Source of the DNA: CAYNRE01 sp964399535
GTDB taxonomy: Bacteria; Planctomycetota; Planctomycetia; Pirellulales; CAYNRE01
Reading direction: 5' to 3'
DNA: 37,199 nucleotides
Assembly: GCA_964399535.1 (NCBI GenBank)
Contig: CAYNRE010000040.1
Span: 1 to 37,199 of the forward strand
Shown here: piece after piece, positions 1 to 8,148 of the stretch
Layout: each line of letters opens with the position of its first letter
How positions within the stretch are numbered: position 1 is the first letter of the stretch
Position numbers and translations under genes: made by a program
The notes under the pieces: generated by a model
The model's input: the letters and a program-made list of their open reading frames with translations, nothing else
What the model was told of the DNA's origin: nothing
Databases searched by the model: none

Positions 1-2
1 GG

Positions 3-179
3 GAGACGGTGGGCGACGACGCTCACATCGTCGACCGCTATCCCTCGCGCGACGCCGCCGACGCGGCGGCACGCCTCGCGAACGACGAGCTGCGCGCCCA
101 CCACCCGGGAGGGCGACTCCTCTGCGGATACGAGGTCCGCGTGCTCCACTCCGGGGAGTGGGAGGGCATCGACGACTGA
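3..179 (+). CDS. 3' end of an unknown protein (partial)
   Basis: An open frame enters from the left edge and stops with TGA at 177-179, giving about 58 C-terminal residues (ends GEWEGIDD). The composition is acidic and alanine-rich, with codon use like the downstream genes. The segment GRLLCGYEVRVLHSGEWEG looks like the end of a small folded domain with two beta strands. No family is recognised. It lies in the same direction as the MoxR operon but is separated from it by a 119-nt structured leader, so it may belong to a preceding transcription unit. Confidence 0.6.
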   Translation, partial: ETVGDDAHIVDRYPSRDAADAAARLANDELRAHHPGGRLLCGYEVRVLHSGEWEGIDD

Positions 180-203
180 CCCGCCCCGCCGCGCGCTGGC
201 GAA

Positions 204-284
204 CCCGGGATCGTTCCCCGGGGCGCGGCCAAATCGACCCGCTAGCCGCCCGCAAGGGCGGGAAGATCAACGCCCCAACGGGGC
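204..284 (+). promoter_or_regulatory. Structured leader with three hairpins before the MoxR operon
   Basis: Three hairpins can be drawn in succession: CCCGGG at 204-209 with CCCGGG at 217-222; CCGCCC at 246-251 with GGGCGG at 256-261 closing a GCAA loop; GCCCC at 72 bases further (272-276) with GGGGC at 280-284. The ribosome site AAAGGAA follows at 287-293 and ATG at 299. No U-tract follows, so a factor-independent terminator is unlikely. The middle hairpin lies on a GCTAGC motif at 241. A leader controlling expression of the operon is an inference. Confidence 0.4.
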
Positions 285-298
285 AGAAAGGAACGAAC

Positions 299-1480
299 AT
301 GTCTCTGACCTACACGCAACTTTGGGAAAAGTTGCGCGACGAAGTCGCCGCCAACGGCGGCGCTGGCAGCCTGGTGGGATACCAGTTCGGGGCGACGTGG
401 CCCCCGGGGGCGCTCTACCCTCGGGAGCCGATGGCCCGGATCCTGGAGGACCACGGGTTCACTGGCGCCGCGTCCGTGTGCCGCGACGTGACGCCGGAAG
501 CGGCGGCCACGGAGGCGGTACGCGCCAAGGGCGCTGGGGCTTGCACGCGCGCCAGCCGAGCGGCGAGCGCGGGCGGATCGCACACCGTGGTCTTCCACGT
601 CGAGCGCCTCGAAGCGGCGGACGGCCACGCGCGAGCGTGGGGCGTCTATCGCGAGCGGCGCGCCGACGCGGAGCGCACGAGCGCGTGGGATTCGCTCGGG
701 GCGCGCATCTACGTCGCCCCGAGCGGCGTCTACGCGGATCGCCCGGTGGACGGCGCGGAGGCCCCCGATTGCATGGCAATCGCGGGCGCCATCGTGCAGC
801 ACGCTGACGTGCTGCTCGCGAACGTGGATGGCACGCTCGCGTCGCGCATCCTCGGGCGTGCGGGCGACGAGGCCGGCACGTTCGGGCACTTGTGCGCGGG
901 GCTCCGGCTGGGCATGTCCGGTGGCCGCGTGGAAAATCTGGTGCAGGCGTACTTGCGCCTGCGGTCCGACCTGAAAATGCCGGTCAACGTCGAGCCGCGG
1001 TTCCGCGGCGGGTTGTCGGAGGCTCACGTCTCCGAAAGCCTGGTTCGCGCCCTGCAAGGCGAGCTGGACGACCTCGCCGCGACCATGCGCTCCGACGTGG
1101 GGCGCGACAAGTTCCGCGGCAAGATGTTGGACCGGCGGCGCGAGCAGATCCGTGACGCCATGGCCCGCGTGGAGCGCCACCGGGCGCTCTTGACCGGATG
1201 GAACCAGACCCTCAGCTCCCGGCTGGACTCGGCGCTCAAGGCGTACGACGGCTTGCTGGGCGGGTCGGATCTGGTGCTGCCCGACTGGGCGAGCGAGGAG
1301 CCCGACCCGGAGGCCCCGGCGGAGCCGCCGCCAAGCCGCCCGGACGAGCTGCTCGCGAGCGAGCCCGAAGCCGCTCCCGAGACCGCGCCCGCAACGGAGC
1401 CGCCGCCCCCGGCGGAGCGAGCCGTTAGCGGCCCGCAAGGCAACGAGGCCGATCCGGCCCTGGACCTGTTCGACTACTAG
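299..1480 (+). CDS. Unknown protein, first gene of the MoxR-VWA operon
   Basis: This 393-aa protein starts at ATG 299 after AAAGGAACGAAC; an upstream in-frame extension to 158 has no ribosome site and crosses the structured leader. The N-terminal two thirds look globular alpha/beta. About residues 255-330 are charged and helical (LDDLAATMRSDVGRDKF, then DRRREQIRDAMARVERHR), probably a coiled coil. The last 75 residues are Pro/Glu/Ala-rich and disordered, ending in the acidic-aromatic tail ALDLFDY. It sits 9 nt before the MoxR ATPase gene. By position and coiled coil it could be the partner or substrate of the MoxR-VWA pair; similarity to DUF6744 proteins is a guess from memory. Confidence 0.75.
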   Translation: MSLTYTQLWEKLRDEVAANGGAGSLVGYQFGATWPPGALYPREPMARILEDHGFTGAASVCRDVTPEAAATEAVRAKGAGACTRASRAASAGGSHTVVFHVERLEAADGHARAWGVYRERRADAERTSAWDSLGARIYVAPSGVYADRPVDGAEAPDCMAIAGAIVQHADVLLANVDGTLASRILGRAGDEAGTFGHLCAGLRLGMSGGRVENLVQAYLRLRSDLKMPVNVEPRFRGGLSEAHVSESLVRALQGELDDLAATMRSDVGRDKFRGKMLDRRREQIRDAMARVERHRALLTGWNQTLSSRLDSALKAYDGLLGGSDLVLPDWASEEPDPEAPAEPPPSRPDELLASEPEAAPETAPATEPPPPAERAVSGPQGNEADPALDLFDY

Positions 1481-1489
1481 GAGGACGAC

Positions 1490-2665
1490 ATGAACGACAC
1501 GAACCCGAACCCCGTTGCCGTGCGCGATGCGATGCGCAGGAACGAGGCCGCCCTGGGCGGCTACTGCTACGAGCGGACGGCCCCCATCCACACGTCGATG
1601 CTCGCGCTCCTCACGCGCGAGCACGCGGTGTGGGTTGGGCCGCCCGGCACCGCCAAGAGCCTGCTCGCCCGGCTCGTCGCCGGGCAAGTGTCCGACGCGG
1701 TCTATCGGGAGTTCCTGCTCTCCCGCCAGACCACGGAGGCGGACATCATCGCGACGAAGAGCATCCCCGACCTCATGGCCGGCAAGGAGGTGTGGCTCAC
1801 GGAGCGCCATCTCACGGAGGGCCACGTCGCGTTCGCGGACGAGGTGTTCAAGGCGTCCGGCTCGACGTTGAATGCCATGTTGGCCTGGCTGAACGAGCGC
1901 ATCGTCAAGGGCTCGATTCGCTCGCCGCTGGTCTCGTGCTTCGCGGCCAGCAACGAGTGGATCGAAGACGACTCGCTCAAGGCCCTGCGGGACCGCTTCC
2001 TGTTCGGGCACCAGATCGGCTACATGGCCGCCCTGGACAACCGGGTCCGCTACCTCAAGGACCGCGCCGCGCGCCGGCCGCTGCCCGCGTTGCGGACGTT
2101 CACGCTCGACGACCTGGCGGCGGCGCAAGCCGAGGTCGAACGCATCCCGATGGAGCCGGCGCTCTTCTCCTCCCTGGCGGAGTGCCAGAGCAACCTGCTG
2201 AACGCTGGCGTCGAGGTCTCCGACCGCACGCTCGGCAAGTGCTGCGCGGTCGTCCAGGCGGAGGCGTGGCTCTCCGGCGACGAGGAGGCGGGAGCGGAGC
2301 ACGTCGACCCCCTGCGGCATGTCCTGTGGGGCACGCCGAACGAAATCCCGGTGGTCGAGCGCGCCGTCGCGGGCATCGACCGCGGCCCCATCCAGGCGAT
2401 CCGCGCCATCGCCGATGAGGCGCTCGGGGAATACTACGAGCTGGCGCCGAACGGCGACGCGTGGTCCTCCGACGCGGAGCGCGCGGCGTTCGCAGAAGCG
2501 GCGGCGCGCATCATGTCGGCCGTCTCCGACGCGGGCGTGCGGCTGCGCAACGAGTACCCGCGCGACGTGCTCACGGTGCGAGCGCAACGGCGCGTCGCGA
2601 CCTACATGCAGGAGATGAGGACGGCGTTCAACCTGGCGCGGGAGCACGCGCATCTGAGCCGCTAG
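1490..2665 (+). CDS. MoxR/RavA-type AAA+ ATPase
   Basis: A 391-aa AAA+ ATPase of the MoxR class. The Walker A motif GPPGTAKS lies near residues 49-56, Walker B GHVAFADEVFKAS near 108-120, sensor 1 in CFAASNEW near 150, and a RDRFLFGHQI segment follows with the arginine-finger region. The C-terminal half is helical, as in RavA. MoxR ATPases remodel protein complexes and usually work with a VWA-domain protein; the next gene encodes exactly that, so the two are probably an ATPase-adaptor pair. A GGAGGACGAC ribosome site precedes the ATG. The substrate is unknown. Confidence 0.93.
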   Translation: MNDTNPNPVAVRDAMRRNEAALGGYCYERTAPIHTSMLALLTREHAVWVGPPGTAKSLLARLVAGQVSDAVYREFLLSRQTTEADIIATKSIPDLMAGKEVWLTERHLTEGHVAFADEVFKASGSTLNAMLAWLNERIVKGSIRSPLVSCFAASNEWIEDDSLKALRDRFLFGHQIGYMAALDNRVRYLKDRAARRPLPALRTFTLDDLAAAQAEVERIPMEPALFSSLAECQSNLLNAGVEVSDRTLGKCCAVVQAEAWLSGDEEAGAEHVDPLRHVLWGTPNEIPVVERAVAGIDRGPIQAIRAIADEALGEYYELAPNGDAWSSDAERAAFAEAAARIMSAVSDAGVRLRNEYPRDVLTVRAQRRVATYMQEMRTAFNLAREHAHLSR

Positions 2666-2688
2666 CCGCCCGCAAGGGAGACGAACCC

Positions 2689-3840
2689 ATGACCCCCACG
2701 ACCCTGAACGATGCCATCCGACGCCACGCCTTCCTGGAGGGCGTGGTCGACGACATGCCTCGGGCCGAGGCCATCTGGAACGGCCTAGCCGGGCTAGGTG
2801 ACGACGTGCTCTCGTGCGCCGTCTCCGAGACGCTCCCCCAGGAGCACGCGGCGTTCATCGCCTCTGACGACATCGTGGCGGCGCACATTGTCGCCATCGG
2901 TGCGCGTCTGCTCTCCGGCAAGCCCACGCCGGCAACCGCCTTCCGGGCCCGCCGCTGGGCAACGCGCGAGCTGTGGCCCGCGTTCACGCGGGCGCTCGAA
3001 GAGCGGCAGAGCGGGAGAGGCGGCAACGATGCTTGGCCGATGCCAAGCCGCCTGCCGGTCAACGGGCAAGCCCTCACGGACCCGCGGCTCCAACGGATCA
3101 ACGAGCTGGCGGGTCGCATGTACGCGATCCTGCGGGCCGCGCAACGCAAGCGCGTCCTGGGCATCCCCGAGGACGTGGTCGGGGTCACGACCGGCTCCGA
3201 CGTGGAGCGGCTCGTCCCGGACGAGCTTGCCTTGTGGGCGTGCGGCGGCGGCGCTCGCGCGGACCTGGCGGTGAGGCTCGAAGAGGGCCGCGCCGTCCAC
3301 CTGGAGTTGGAGGGCACCGAGCACAACAAGCGGGGCCCGCTGGTCATCGCGCTTGACGAGAGCGGGAGCATGACCGGCGACCGCGACATCTGGGCGAAGG
3401 CCGCCATGACGGCGCTCGCCAAGCTGGCGTGGAACGACCGTCGCCCGGTCAAGGTGGTGCATTTCTCGACGGCGACCCGCACGCACGAGCTGCGCCCCGG
3501 CAACTACGCCGGGCTCCAACGCGCGCAAATGACCTTCCTGGGCGGCGGGACGGCCATCGGCCGCGCCGTCACGGTGGCGGCGCAAGAGGTCGAGGCGTGG
3601 CAACGCCACGGCGTCAAGGGCGCCGACGTGGTGCTCGTCTCCGACGGCGTCGACAACCCCGAGGGCATGTCCGGCGCGCTCGAACGCTTCCGCGCGAGCG
3701 GTGTCCGCCTCTTCGGCGTCGCGGTTGAGTGCTCGTTCAGCGGCACCCTGCGAGAAGCCTGCGCCGAGTACGTCCAACTGCGCGGCGGAGCACTGGGCAC
3801 CGCCGACGCGGTCGAATGCCTGAAAGGAGCCGTACTGTGA
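2689..3840 (+). CDS. VWA-domain protein (ViaA-like partner of MoxR)
   Basis: A 383-aa protein with a helical N-terminal half and a C-terminal von Willebrand factor A domain. The metal-ion-dependent adhesion site is complete: ALDESGSM gives DxSxS near residue 222, FLGGGTAIG supplies the Thr, and VLVSDGVD supplies the Asp. The chosen start ATG 2689 has GGGAGACGAACCC before it; a much longer frame runs back into the ATPase gene and is rejected. It follows the MoxR gene by 23 nt. In known pairs the VWA protein binds the ATPase and directs it to substrates; the same is inferred here. Confidence 0.9.
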   Translation: MTPTTLNDAIRRHAFLEGVVDDMPRAEAIWNGLAGLGDDVLSCAVSETLPQEHAAFIASDDIVAAHIVAIGARLLSGKPTPATAFRARRWATRELWPAFTRALEERQSGRGGNDAWPMPSRLPVNGQALTDPRLQRINELAGRMYAILRAAQRKRVLGIPEDVVGVTTGSDVERLVPDELALWACGGGARADLAVRLEEGRAVHLELEGTEHNKRGPLVIALDESGSMTGDRDIWAKAAMTALAKLAWNDRRPVKVVHFSTATRTHELRPGNYAGLQRAQMTFLGGGTAIGRAVTVAAQEVEAWQRHGVKGADVVLVSDGVDNPEGMSGALERFRASGVRLFGVAVECSFSGTLREACAEYVQLRGGALGTADAVECLKGAVL

Positions 3841-4529
3841 GAACTGTGAGAATCGACGTGGAAAGGTTGCAACGCGTGTTCGTCCACGACCGGTGGTCCG
3901 CCTCGGTCGTGACGGTGCTCGACGAGGCCAGCGGTCGCGACAAGCGGGCGCTCCTCGCCGCTACCGACGGCAAGACGCTCGTCATCGCGGCGACCCCGCC
4001 GTGCTTTCGCGGGGCGCCCCCCGACGCCGACGCCGGGCGCGACGTGGAGATGCTCCGCTCGCTCCAAAGCGTCTCGGGAGGGACGCACAAGCTGACTGAG
4101 CTGCGCGAGTTTGCGGGGCCGTCCCCCGAGCCCCTGGTCGTGCCGTGCCGGCACGACCCCGGAGACCCGTTCGACGATCCGTGGAAGTGTACTTGCCAGA
4201 CGGTGCCCGGTCTCGGGAAGGCCCGCACGGTGTGGTCCCGTTGTGCGGAGTGGGGAGCCTTCCGCTTCCCGCTCACCGACGCCAAGGGCCACGCCGACCG
4301 TGGTTTCGACCTCGCGAGGCTCGCGCTCGCGTTGTCGTGCTTGGACGCGAGCGACACGGAGCACACCGTCGAGGTGCAACTGGTGACCCGGACCGGGCGC
4401 GTCGACGACCCCTGCCCGGTCCTGAGCGTCATGGCTCACGACGCCGAGTGGCGCATCTGGATCGCCGGCAGCACCTTCCGCAACAGAGAGTGCGACGCGA
4501 TGCCACGGTTCGACGTGAGGGCGCCATGA
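3837..4529 (+). CDS. Unknown 230-aa protein
   Basis: Starts at GTG 3837, overlapping the TGA of the VWA gene (GTGA), so translation is probably coupled; GTG 3846 is an alternative. The protein alternates beta strands and short helices: VERLQRVFVHDRW, then KRALLAATDGKTLVIAA, and at the C-terminus PVLSVMAHDAEWRIWIA. A strand-rich duplicated layout faintly recalls sliding-clamp-type folds, but no diagnostic motif is visible. A CxC pair (WKCTCQT) lies in the middle. No function assigned. Confidence 0.72.
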   Translation: MRTVRIDVERLQRVFVHDRWSASVVTVLDEASGRDKRALLAATDGKTLVIAATPPCFRGAPPDADAGRDVEMLRSLQSVSGGTHKLTELREFAGPSPEPLVVPCRHDPGDPFDDPWKCTCQTVPGLGKARTVWSRCAEWGAFRFPLTDAKGHADRGFDLARLALALSCLDASDTEHTVEVQLVTRTGRVDDPCPVLSVMAHDAEWRIWIAGSTFRNRECDAMPRFDVRAP

Positions 4530-4714
4530 CCTCGTTCGACGCGCTCGTCCGGGAAATCGAGGACGCCATCGAAGCGGCGAAGGTGCGCGCCGACAAGGCC
4601 GATGCCTTGGCGGACGAGATCGGAGAAGACGCGCTCGCCGAGTGCCTTCGGCGGCGCGGGTGGGTTGTGAGCGAGTGCGAGGACGATTCAATCGGCTGGT
4701 TGTGCCGGCCCTAG
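4526..4714 (+). CDS. Small unknown helical protein
   Basis: A 62-aa protein whose ATG overlaps the preceding stop (ATGA). The first 45 residues form one acidic helix (IEDAIEAAKVRADKADALADEI) followed by ECLRRRGWVVSECEDDSIGW, a short helix-strand unit. Coding is supported by overlap geometry and by the strong codon bias; no homology is recognised. Confidence 0.6.
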   Translation: MTSFDALVREIEDAIEAAKVRADKADALADEIGEDALAECLRRRGWVVSECEDDSIGWLCRP

Positions 4715-4728
4715 ACTGGGGAACGGAC

Positions 4729-5094
4729 ATGAAGGTGGTCATCGCAAAGCCGGGAGAGCCGGCGCAAGTGTCAGAGCTGGAACCGGGGCTCGCCGCCCTT
4801 CAGGCCGCGGTCGACGGGTACGTCGACGTGGTGCGCGGCGACGGCTTCGACCTGTGGATCAACGACGAGGGCGCCATCAACGGGATGCCCATGAACCGCA
4901 TGGCGGACGGCTTCACGCTCTTTGGCGTCATCGTGGCGGCTGGCGCCAACGCCGACGGCGATACCGTGGGGCTCGACGACGCGACCGCGGAGCGCGTGGT
5001 CGCGTTGCTGAACGGGCGCGAGAGCGAGGACGTGTTCCCGGTGGCGCCCGTCCTCGGCTTCCAAGACCTCGTGTGCATCGTGAGGTATCCGTGA
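4729..5094 (+). CDS. DUF3846 family protein
   Basis: A 121-aa protein with the layout typical of DUF3846: an opening strand MKVVIAKPGEPAQV, a helix-strand LAALQAAVDGYVDVV, then LWINDEGAINGMPMNRMADG and FTLFGVIVAAG, followed by a final helix LDDATAERVVALLNG. DUF3846 proteins are small, common in phages and plasmids, and of unknown function. The ATG is preceded by GGGGAACGGAC. It lies in the run of coupled small genes after the MoxR-VWA pair. Confidence 0.8.
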   Translation: MKVVIAKPGEPAQVSELEPGLAALQAAVDGYVDVVRGDGFDLWINDEGAINGMPMNRMADGFTLFGVIVAAGANADGDTVGLDDATAERVVALLNGRESEDVFPVAPVLGFQDLVCIVRYP

Positions 5095-5345
5095 CGCCCA
5101 CGGAGGCGCACGTCGTCTCGTGCGCGGTCGCGTGGGCTGGCGCCTACACGCACGCGCGAGAGGCGGAGCGGTGGCCCGAGGCGTTGGCCCTGGTCGACGC
5201 CGTGAACGCCCTTGTGCGCGACGGCATCGTGGCTAGGCTTCCCGAGGAGCGGCGCGCGTTGCCGGCGGGGCCCGGTGCAGAGTTCGTCGGCATGACCGAG
5301 GCCGACATCGAAGACATTTTCGGTTACGAAGTGGAGGAGCCATGA
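5091..5345 (+). CDS. Small unknown helical protein
   Basis: An 84-aa protein starting at GTG 5091, which overlaps the TGA of the DUF3846 gene (GTGA). It is mainly helical: EAHVVSCAVAWAGAYTHARE, EALALVDAVNALV, and an acidic C-terminus ADIEDIFGYEVEEP. The start is fixed by the overlap; the frame extends further upstream inside the previous gene but without a usable site. Function unknown. Confidence 0.62.
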   Translation: MTPTEAHVVSCAVAWAGAYTHAREAERWPEALALVDAVNALVRDGIVARLPEERRALPAGPGAEFVGMTEADIEDIFGYEVEEP

Positions 5346-5608
5346 CGACGTGGGAACATCCGTTTGGGACTCAACCGCCCGCGCTGGACATCCAGTACAA
5401 CCTGTCAAGCTTGGAGAACGGGTACTCGCTGAAGGGCGGGGACACGCGCATCGACGTGTGGTGCTCGCCGGGCGAAGACCTGTGCGTTTCCTGCGACAAC
5501 GCGCGCGGCAAGCACGTCGTCGTGACAGGTCCGGCGGGCGAGGTGGTGAAACTGCTTCGCCAGTGGGGCTACTTCATTCGCTGGGAGCAAGAGGAGGATG
5601 ACGTATGA
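5342..5608 (+). CDS. Small unknown protein
   Basis: An 88-aa protein with ATG overlapping the preceding TGA (ATGA). It contains strand-like segments around IDVWCSPGEDLCVSCDNARG and KHVVVTGPAGEVVKLL and ends in EQEEDDV. Three cysteines (WC, LC, SC) in the middle could be structural. No family recognised. Confidence 0.62.
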   Translation: MTTWEHPFGTQPPALDIQYNLSSLENGYSLKGGDTRIDVWCSPGEDLCVSCDNARGKHVVVTGPAGEVVKLLRQWGYFIRWEQEEDDV

Positions 5609-6264
5609 CCGCGCCGCACCCCGTTCGCTATGCGGTCGAAGCCGTCGCGCTCGCCGCGTGGGTTGCGGACTGCAAGTCCGTGTTCATCCACGTCGAGGAC
5701 GCATTGGAAGCGTGCGACCGCGAGGACTGGGCGAGGGTACGCGACCGTCTTTTGGGCGCCATGTCCGCGGCGGCCAGCGGCCCGCGTTGCGGTTTCGTCG
5801 AGGTCGCCTTGCGCGCGGCCGAAGCCGCCGCTCGGTTGCAATCGGAGGCGTCCGCCGGCTCTCGATTCGACAACCGTGTAGAAGACCTCGCCGAGTGGGC
5901 TGCGCTCTACGCGGTGGAGCAAGCCAAGCAAACCGCTCGCGAGCACGATGTGCCCCGCGTCAATCCGTGCGAGCGCGACGCGGAGCGTGCCACCAGGAGC
6001 GCCCTTGCCGTTCGGATCGGTCGTTCGCGCAACGACCCGGGGTTGAACGAAGCTGACAAGTACAAGTGGGATGTCCTTGTCATCCCGCGCTCGTACGCGG
6101 AGTGCATTGTTGTTGGGTGCGGGTTTTTGCACCCATGCCGGCACGGCCGAACGATGTGGATGTGCCACCGCGGCAACCACCCCGAGCGACTCTGGATTTG
6201 TCCGGCGCACGCCAGGACTCTCATGTCATCCTTGAGCGACACCTTCGACAGAGAAGGCTATTGA
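5605..6264 (+). CDS. Unknown protein with Cys/His-rich C-terminus
   Basis: A 219-aa protein, ATG overlapping the preceding stop (ATGA). The first 160 residues are helical and alanine-rich with many acidic and basic residues, as in small antitoxin- or phage-accessory proteins. The last 60 residues hold a metal-binding-like cluster: CIVVGCGFLHPCRHG, MCHRGNH, ICPAHAR. The cluster could bind zinc. No further function visible. Confidence 0.65.
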   Translation: MTAPHPVRYAVEAVALAAWVADCKSVFIHVEDALEACDREDWARVRDRLLGAMSAAASGPRCGFVEVALRAAEAAARLQSEASAGSRFDNRVEDLAEWAALYAVEQAKQTAREHDVPRVNPCERDAERATRSALAVRIGRSRNDPGLNEADKYKWDVLVIPRSYAECIVVGCGFLHPCRHGRTMWMCHRGNHPERLWICPAHARTLMSSLSDTFDREGY

Positions 6265-6281
6265 AAGGAACAGAAACGAAC

Positions 6282-7307
6282 ATGGCAAAGACGTTGTGGG
6301 TTCTCGGAGCTTCTGACCCGGAGATGGAGCGCATCCGCGCCGTGCTTGCGGAGCACCAGGAGCATGTGGTGGAGGCGCACATCGCGGACCGGAGCACGGG
6401 CAAGTTTCGCCCGGTGCGCCCCCCCGAAGCGTACGGCCACGGAATCGTGGCCGGCGACGCTGGCCCTCCCCTGCTCCGCGGGGAGTACGACCGGCTGACG
6501 GTCGTGGAGTGCTCCGCCCGTGCCATCGTCGACGCGGAGCCGGAGTGGAGCGGCGCCGTGGTCGTCATCGACCACCACAATCCGGGCGACCCCGGCTACG
6601 GGCGCCGGCACGACGAGTTCCTGGCGGCGTCGTCGCTGGGGCAAGTGCTCGCGCTCCTCGGGAAGCGGCACGGCTCGGAGCACGGCCCGCTCGGACGGTG
6701 GGAGTCGCCGGGGCGGCTGGCGGCCCGCCCCGAGGGCGGCGCGTTCGCGTTCGAGCACGGCTCGTGGCACCTCGGCGTGCGCGGCACGGGGTGTGGTGAC
6801 GACGGGCAGGACGACGGCTACCACCGCATCGGCACCGGCTACGCGCGTTGGGTGCGCATCCCCGATGGGTTGGTTCTCACGGCCGCCGCCGATCAATGCC
6901 TCGCAGCGGCCTACGCTGGCGAGTGCCCCGGCGTGGACCCGGACGACCTCATGCACTGGCGCGCGGTGTCGCGCTCCGCGTTCCAGCGGCGCCCGGTCGC
7001 GGACATCGAAGCGGACATCGACGCCGCGCGCGATGCGCTCTCCTCCGCCCCCGTGCTGAACGTGGTGGCCGGTGTGCCCGTGCGCGACATGCGCGCCGAG
7101 CGCCCCGTGCCCGAGCTGCCGGAGGCGGCTGCGCGCGACGGCGTCGCCTACGTCTCGGGTCCGCTCGTGGACCAGGACGGCCGCCAGAAGTTCACGGCCT
7201 CCGGTCCGCCGGAGGTCATCCGCGCGTTCCTGTCCGGCGAGCTTCTGCCGGGCCTTCAATCCCTGTACGGCGACCCCGCTCGCGGGTTCGCCGGAGGCTA
7301 CCTGTGA
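6282..7307 (+). CDS. DHH-type phosphoesterase-like protein
   Basis: A 341-aa protein starting at ATG 6282 with AAAGGAAC upstream. After an N-terminal Rossmann-like strand (KTLWVLGAS), VVVIDHHNPGD near residues 88-98 carries the DHH signature, and the helix EFLAASSLGQVLALL follows as in DHH proteins. The C-terminus, with DGRQKFTASGPPEVI and a final FAGGYL, resembles the DHHA1 domain's Gly-Gly region. DHH enzymes cleave phosphoesters in single-stranded DNA, short RNA or cyclic dinucleotides. Which substrate applies, and whether all metal ligands are kept, cannot be told by eye. Confidence 0.65.
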   Translation: MAKTLWVLGASDPEMERIRAVLAEHQEHVVEAHIADRSTGKFRPVRPPEAYGHGIVAGDAGPPLLRGEYDRLTVVECSARAIVDAEPEWSGAVVVIDHHNPGDPGYGRRHDEFLAASSLGQVLALLGKRHGSEHGPLGRWESPGRLAARPEGGAFAFEHGSWHLGVRGTGCGDDGQDDGYHRIGTGYARWVRIPDGLVLTAAADQCLAAAYAGECPGVDPDDLMHWRAVSRSAFQRRPVADIEADIDAARDALSSAPVLNVVAGVPVRDMRAERPVPELPEAAARDGVAYVSGPLVDQDGRQKFTASGPPEVIRAFLSGELLPGLQSLYGDPARGFAGGYL

Positions 7308-7327
7308 CCACAACCGAAGGAGAGACC

Positions 7328-7603
7328 ATGCCCGCCCGCAAGCAAGCACCATCCAAGCCCGCACCCGTGTCCGTCTTCCTGTCCGTGCCGACGGCGAAGC
7401 GCCTGTTGAGCCTGCTCGACAAGGTGCGTGACGCAACCCAGCTCGCCGACGAGGCGGTCTGTGACCTCACCGACGACGAGAGCGCCAAGCCCGCGATGGT
7501 CGAGCGCCGGATGCGCGCCCTGGAGGCCACGGTGAGCGCAACCGTGCGCGACTGGGGCAAGGAGTCGGCTCGGCTCGCACGCAACGAGGAGGGGCTCCGA
7601 TGA
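7328..7603 (+). CDS. Small basic helical protein
   Basis: A 91-aa protein. The ATG at 7328 has GGAGAGACC in front; a GTG at 7304 overlapping the previous stop is the alternative start. After a basic, Pro-rich N-terminus, two long amphipathic helices follow (AKRLLSLLDKVRDATQLADEA and ERRMRALEATVSATVRDWGKE). It looks like a small coiled-coil protein of unknown role. Confidence 0.65.
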   Translation: MPARKQAPSKPAPVSVFLSVPTAKRLLSLLDKVRDATQLADEAVCDLTDDESAKPAMVERRMRALEATVSATVRDWGKESARLARNEEGLR

Positions 7604-7824
7604 ACCCCGCCACCGTTGGCGAGTCCCTCGCCGAGCTGCGCGAGATCGTGAAGACCTGCCAGGCGAAGCGCATCGGCGGCTCGCTCGTCGACATCTTCAC
7701 GGCGAAGGCCATCACGTCGATCCACGACAAGCTCACGCCCGACAACCGGGAACGGCTGGAGCGGATGCCGATCCAACTGGCCGCCACGGTGGCCTACCGG
7801 ATGGTCTACACCACGGGTCCATAG
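7600..7824 (+). CDS. Small unknown helical protein
   Basis: A 74-aa protein starting at an ATG that overlaps the previous TGA. It is mostly helical (GESLAELREIVKTCQAKRIG, DIFTAKAITSIHDKL, LAATVAYRMVY). It has no recognised family. Overlap geometry and shared orientation support it as the next gene of the operon. Confidence 0.65.
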   Translation: MNPATVGESLAELREIVKTCQAKRIGGSLVDIFTAKAITSIHDKLTPDNRERLERMPIQLAATVAYRMVYTTGP

Positions 7825-7827
7825 ACC

Positions 7828-8148
7828 ATGGGCAACGCAACCTGCGAGGCCGGCCGAGCGACGGCCGGCCCGCTGCTCCGCATGGACCCGGGCGCCGTCT
7901 TCGACGCGACGCTTCCGCCGTGCGACCGCCTCTGCGTTCCGTTCCCGCCCGTCACCCGTTGCGCCGTTCGCGGTTGCCTCTCCGTGCAGCGGCGCTCCCG
8001 AGAGGAGAGCGTCGTCTGCCACGGGTGCGGGCACACGGTCGACCGCCCGTGGCGAATGCCGGCGAGCGGTCGACCCGGCGGGTGGGCCCGCTCCCCATCG
8101 GGGAGGATGCTGTGCCCGCGTTGCAATCTAGGCGCAGGTGTGCCCTGA
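7828..8148 (+). CDS. Zinc-ribbon protein
   Basis: A 106-aa protein starting 3 nt after the previous stop. Its second half carries a zinc ribbon: CHGCGHTV and, 30 residues later, LCPRCNLG. Additional cysteines lie at CDRLC and CAVRGC. Small zinc-ribbon proteins are common in phages and often bind DNA or RNA. Its last 21 bases overlap the end of the converging reverse gene. A reverse-strand frame over the same region (7806-8168) lacks these motifs and was rejected. Confidence 0.65.
   Translation: MGNATCEAGRATAGPLLRMDPGAVFDATLPPCDRLCVPFPPVTRCAVRGCLSVQRRSREESVVCHGCGHTVDRPWRMPASGRPGGWARSPSGRMLCPRCNLGAGVP

Noticed and set aside
242..2653. 803-aa reverse open frame over the first two forward genes
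   Set aside because: It is a GC-rich shadow: Arg/Val/Gly-rich translation without motifs, while the forward frames carry the MoxR motifs and ribosome sites.
3837..4529. Sliding-clamp (DnaN-like) assignment
   Set aside because: Only a vague strand/helix pattern; length and motifs do not support it.
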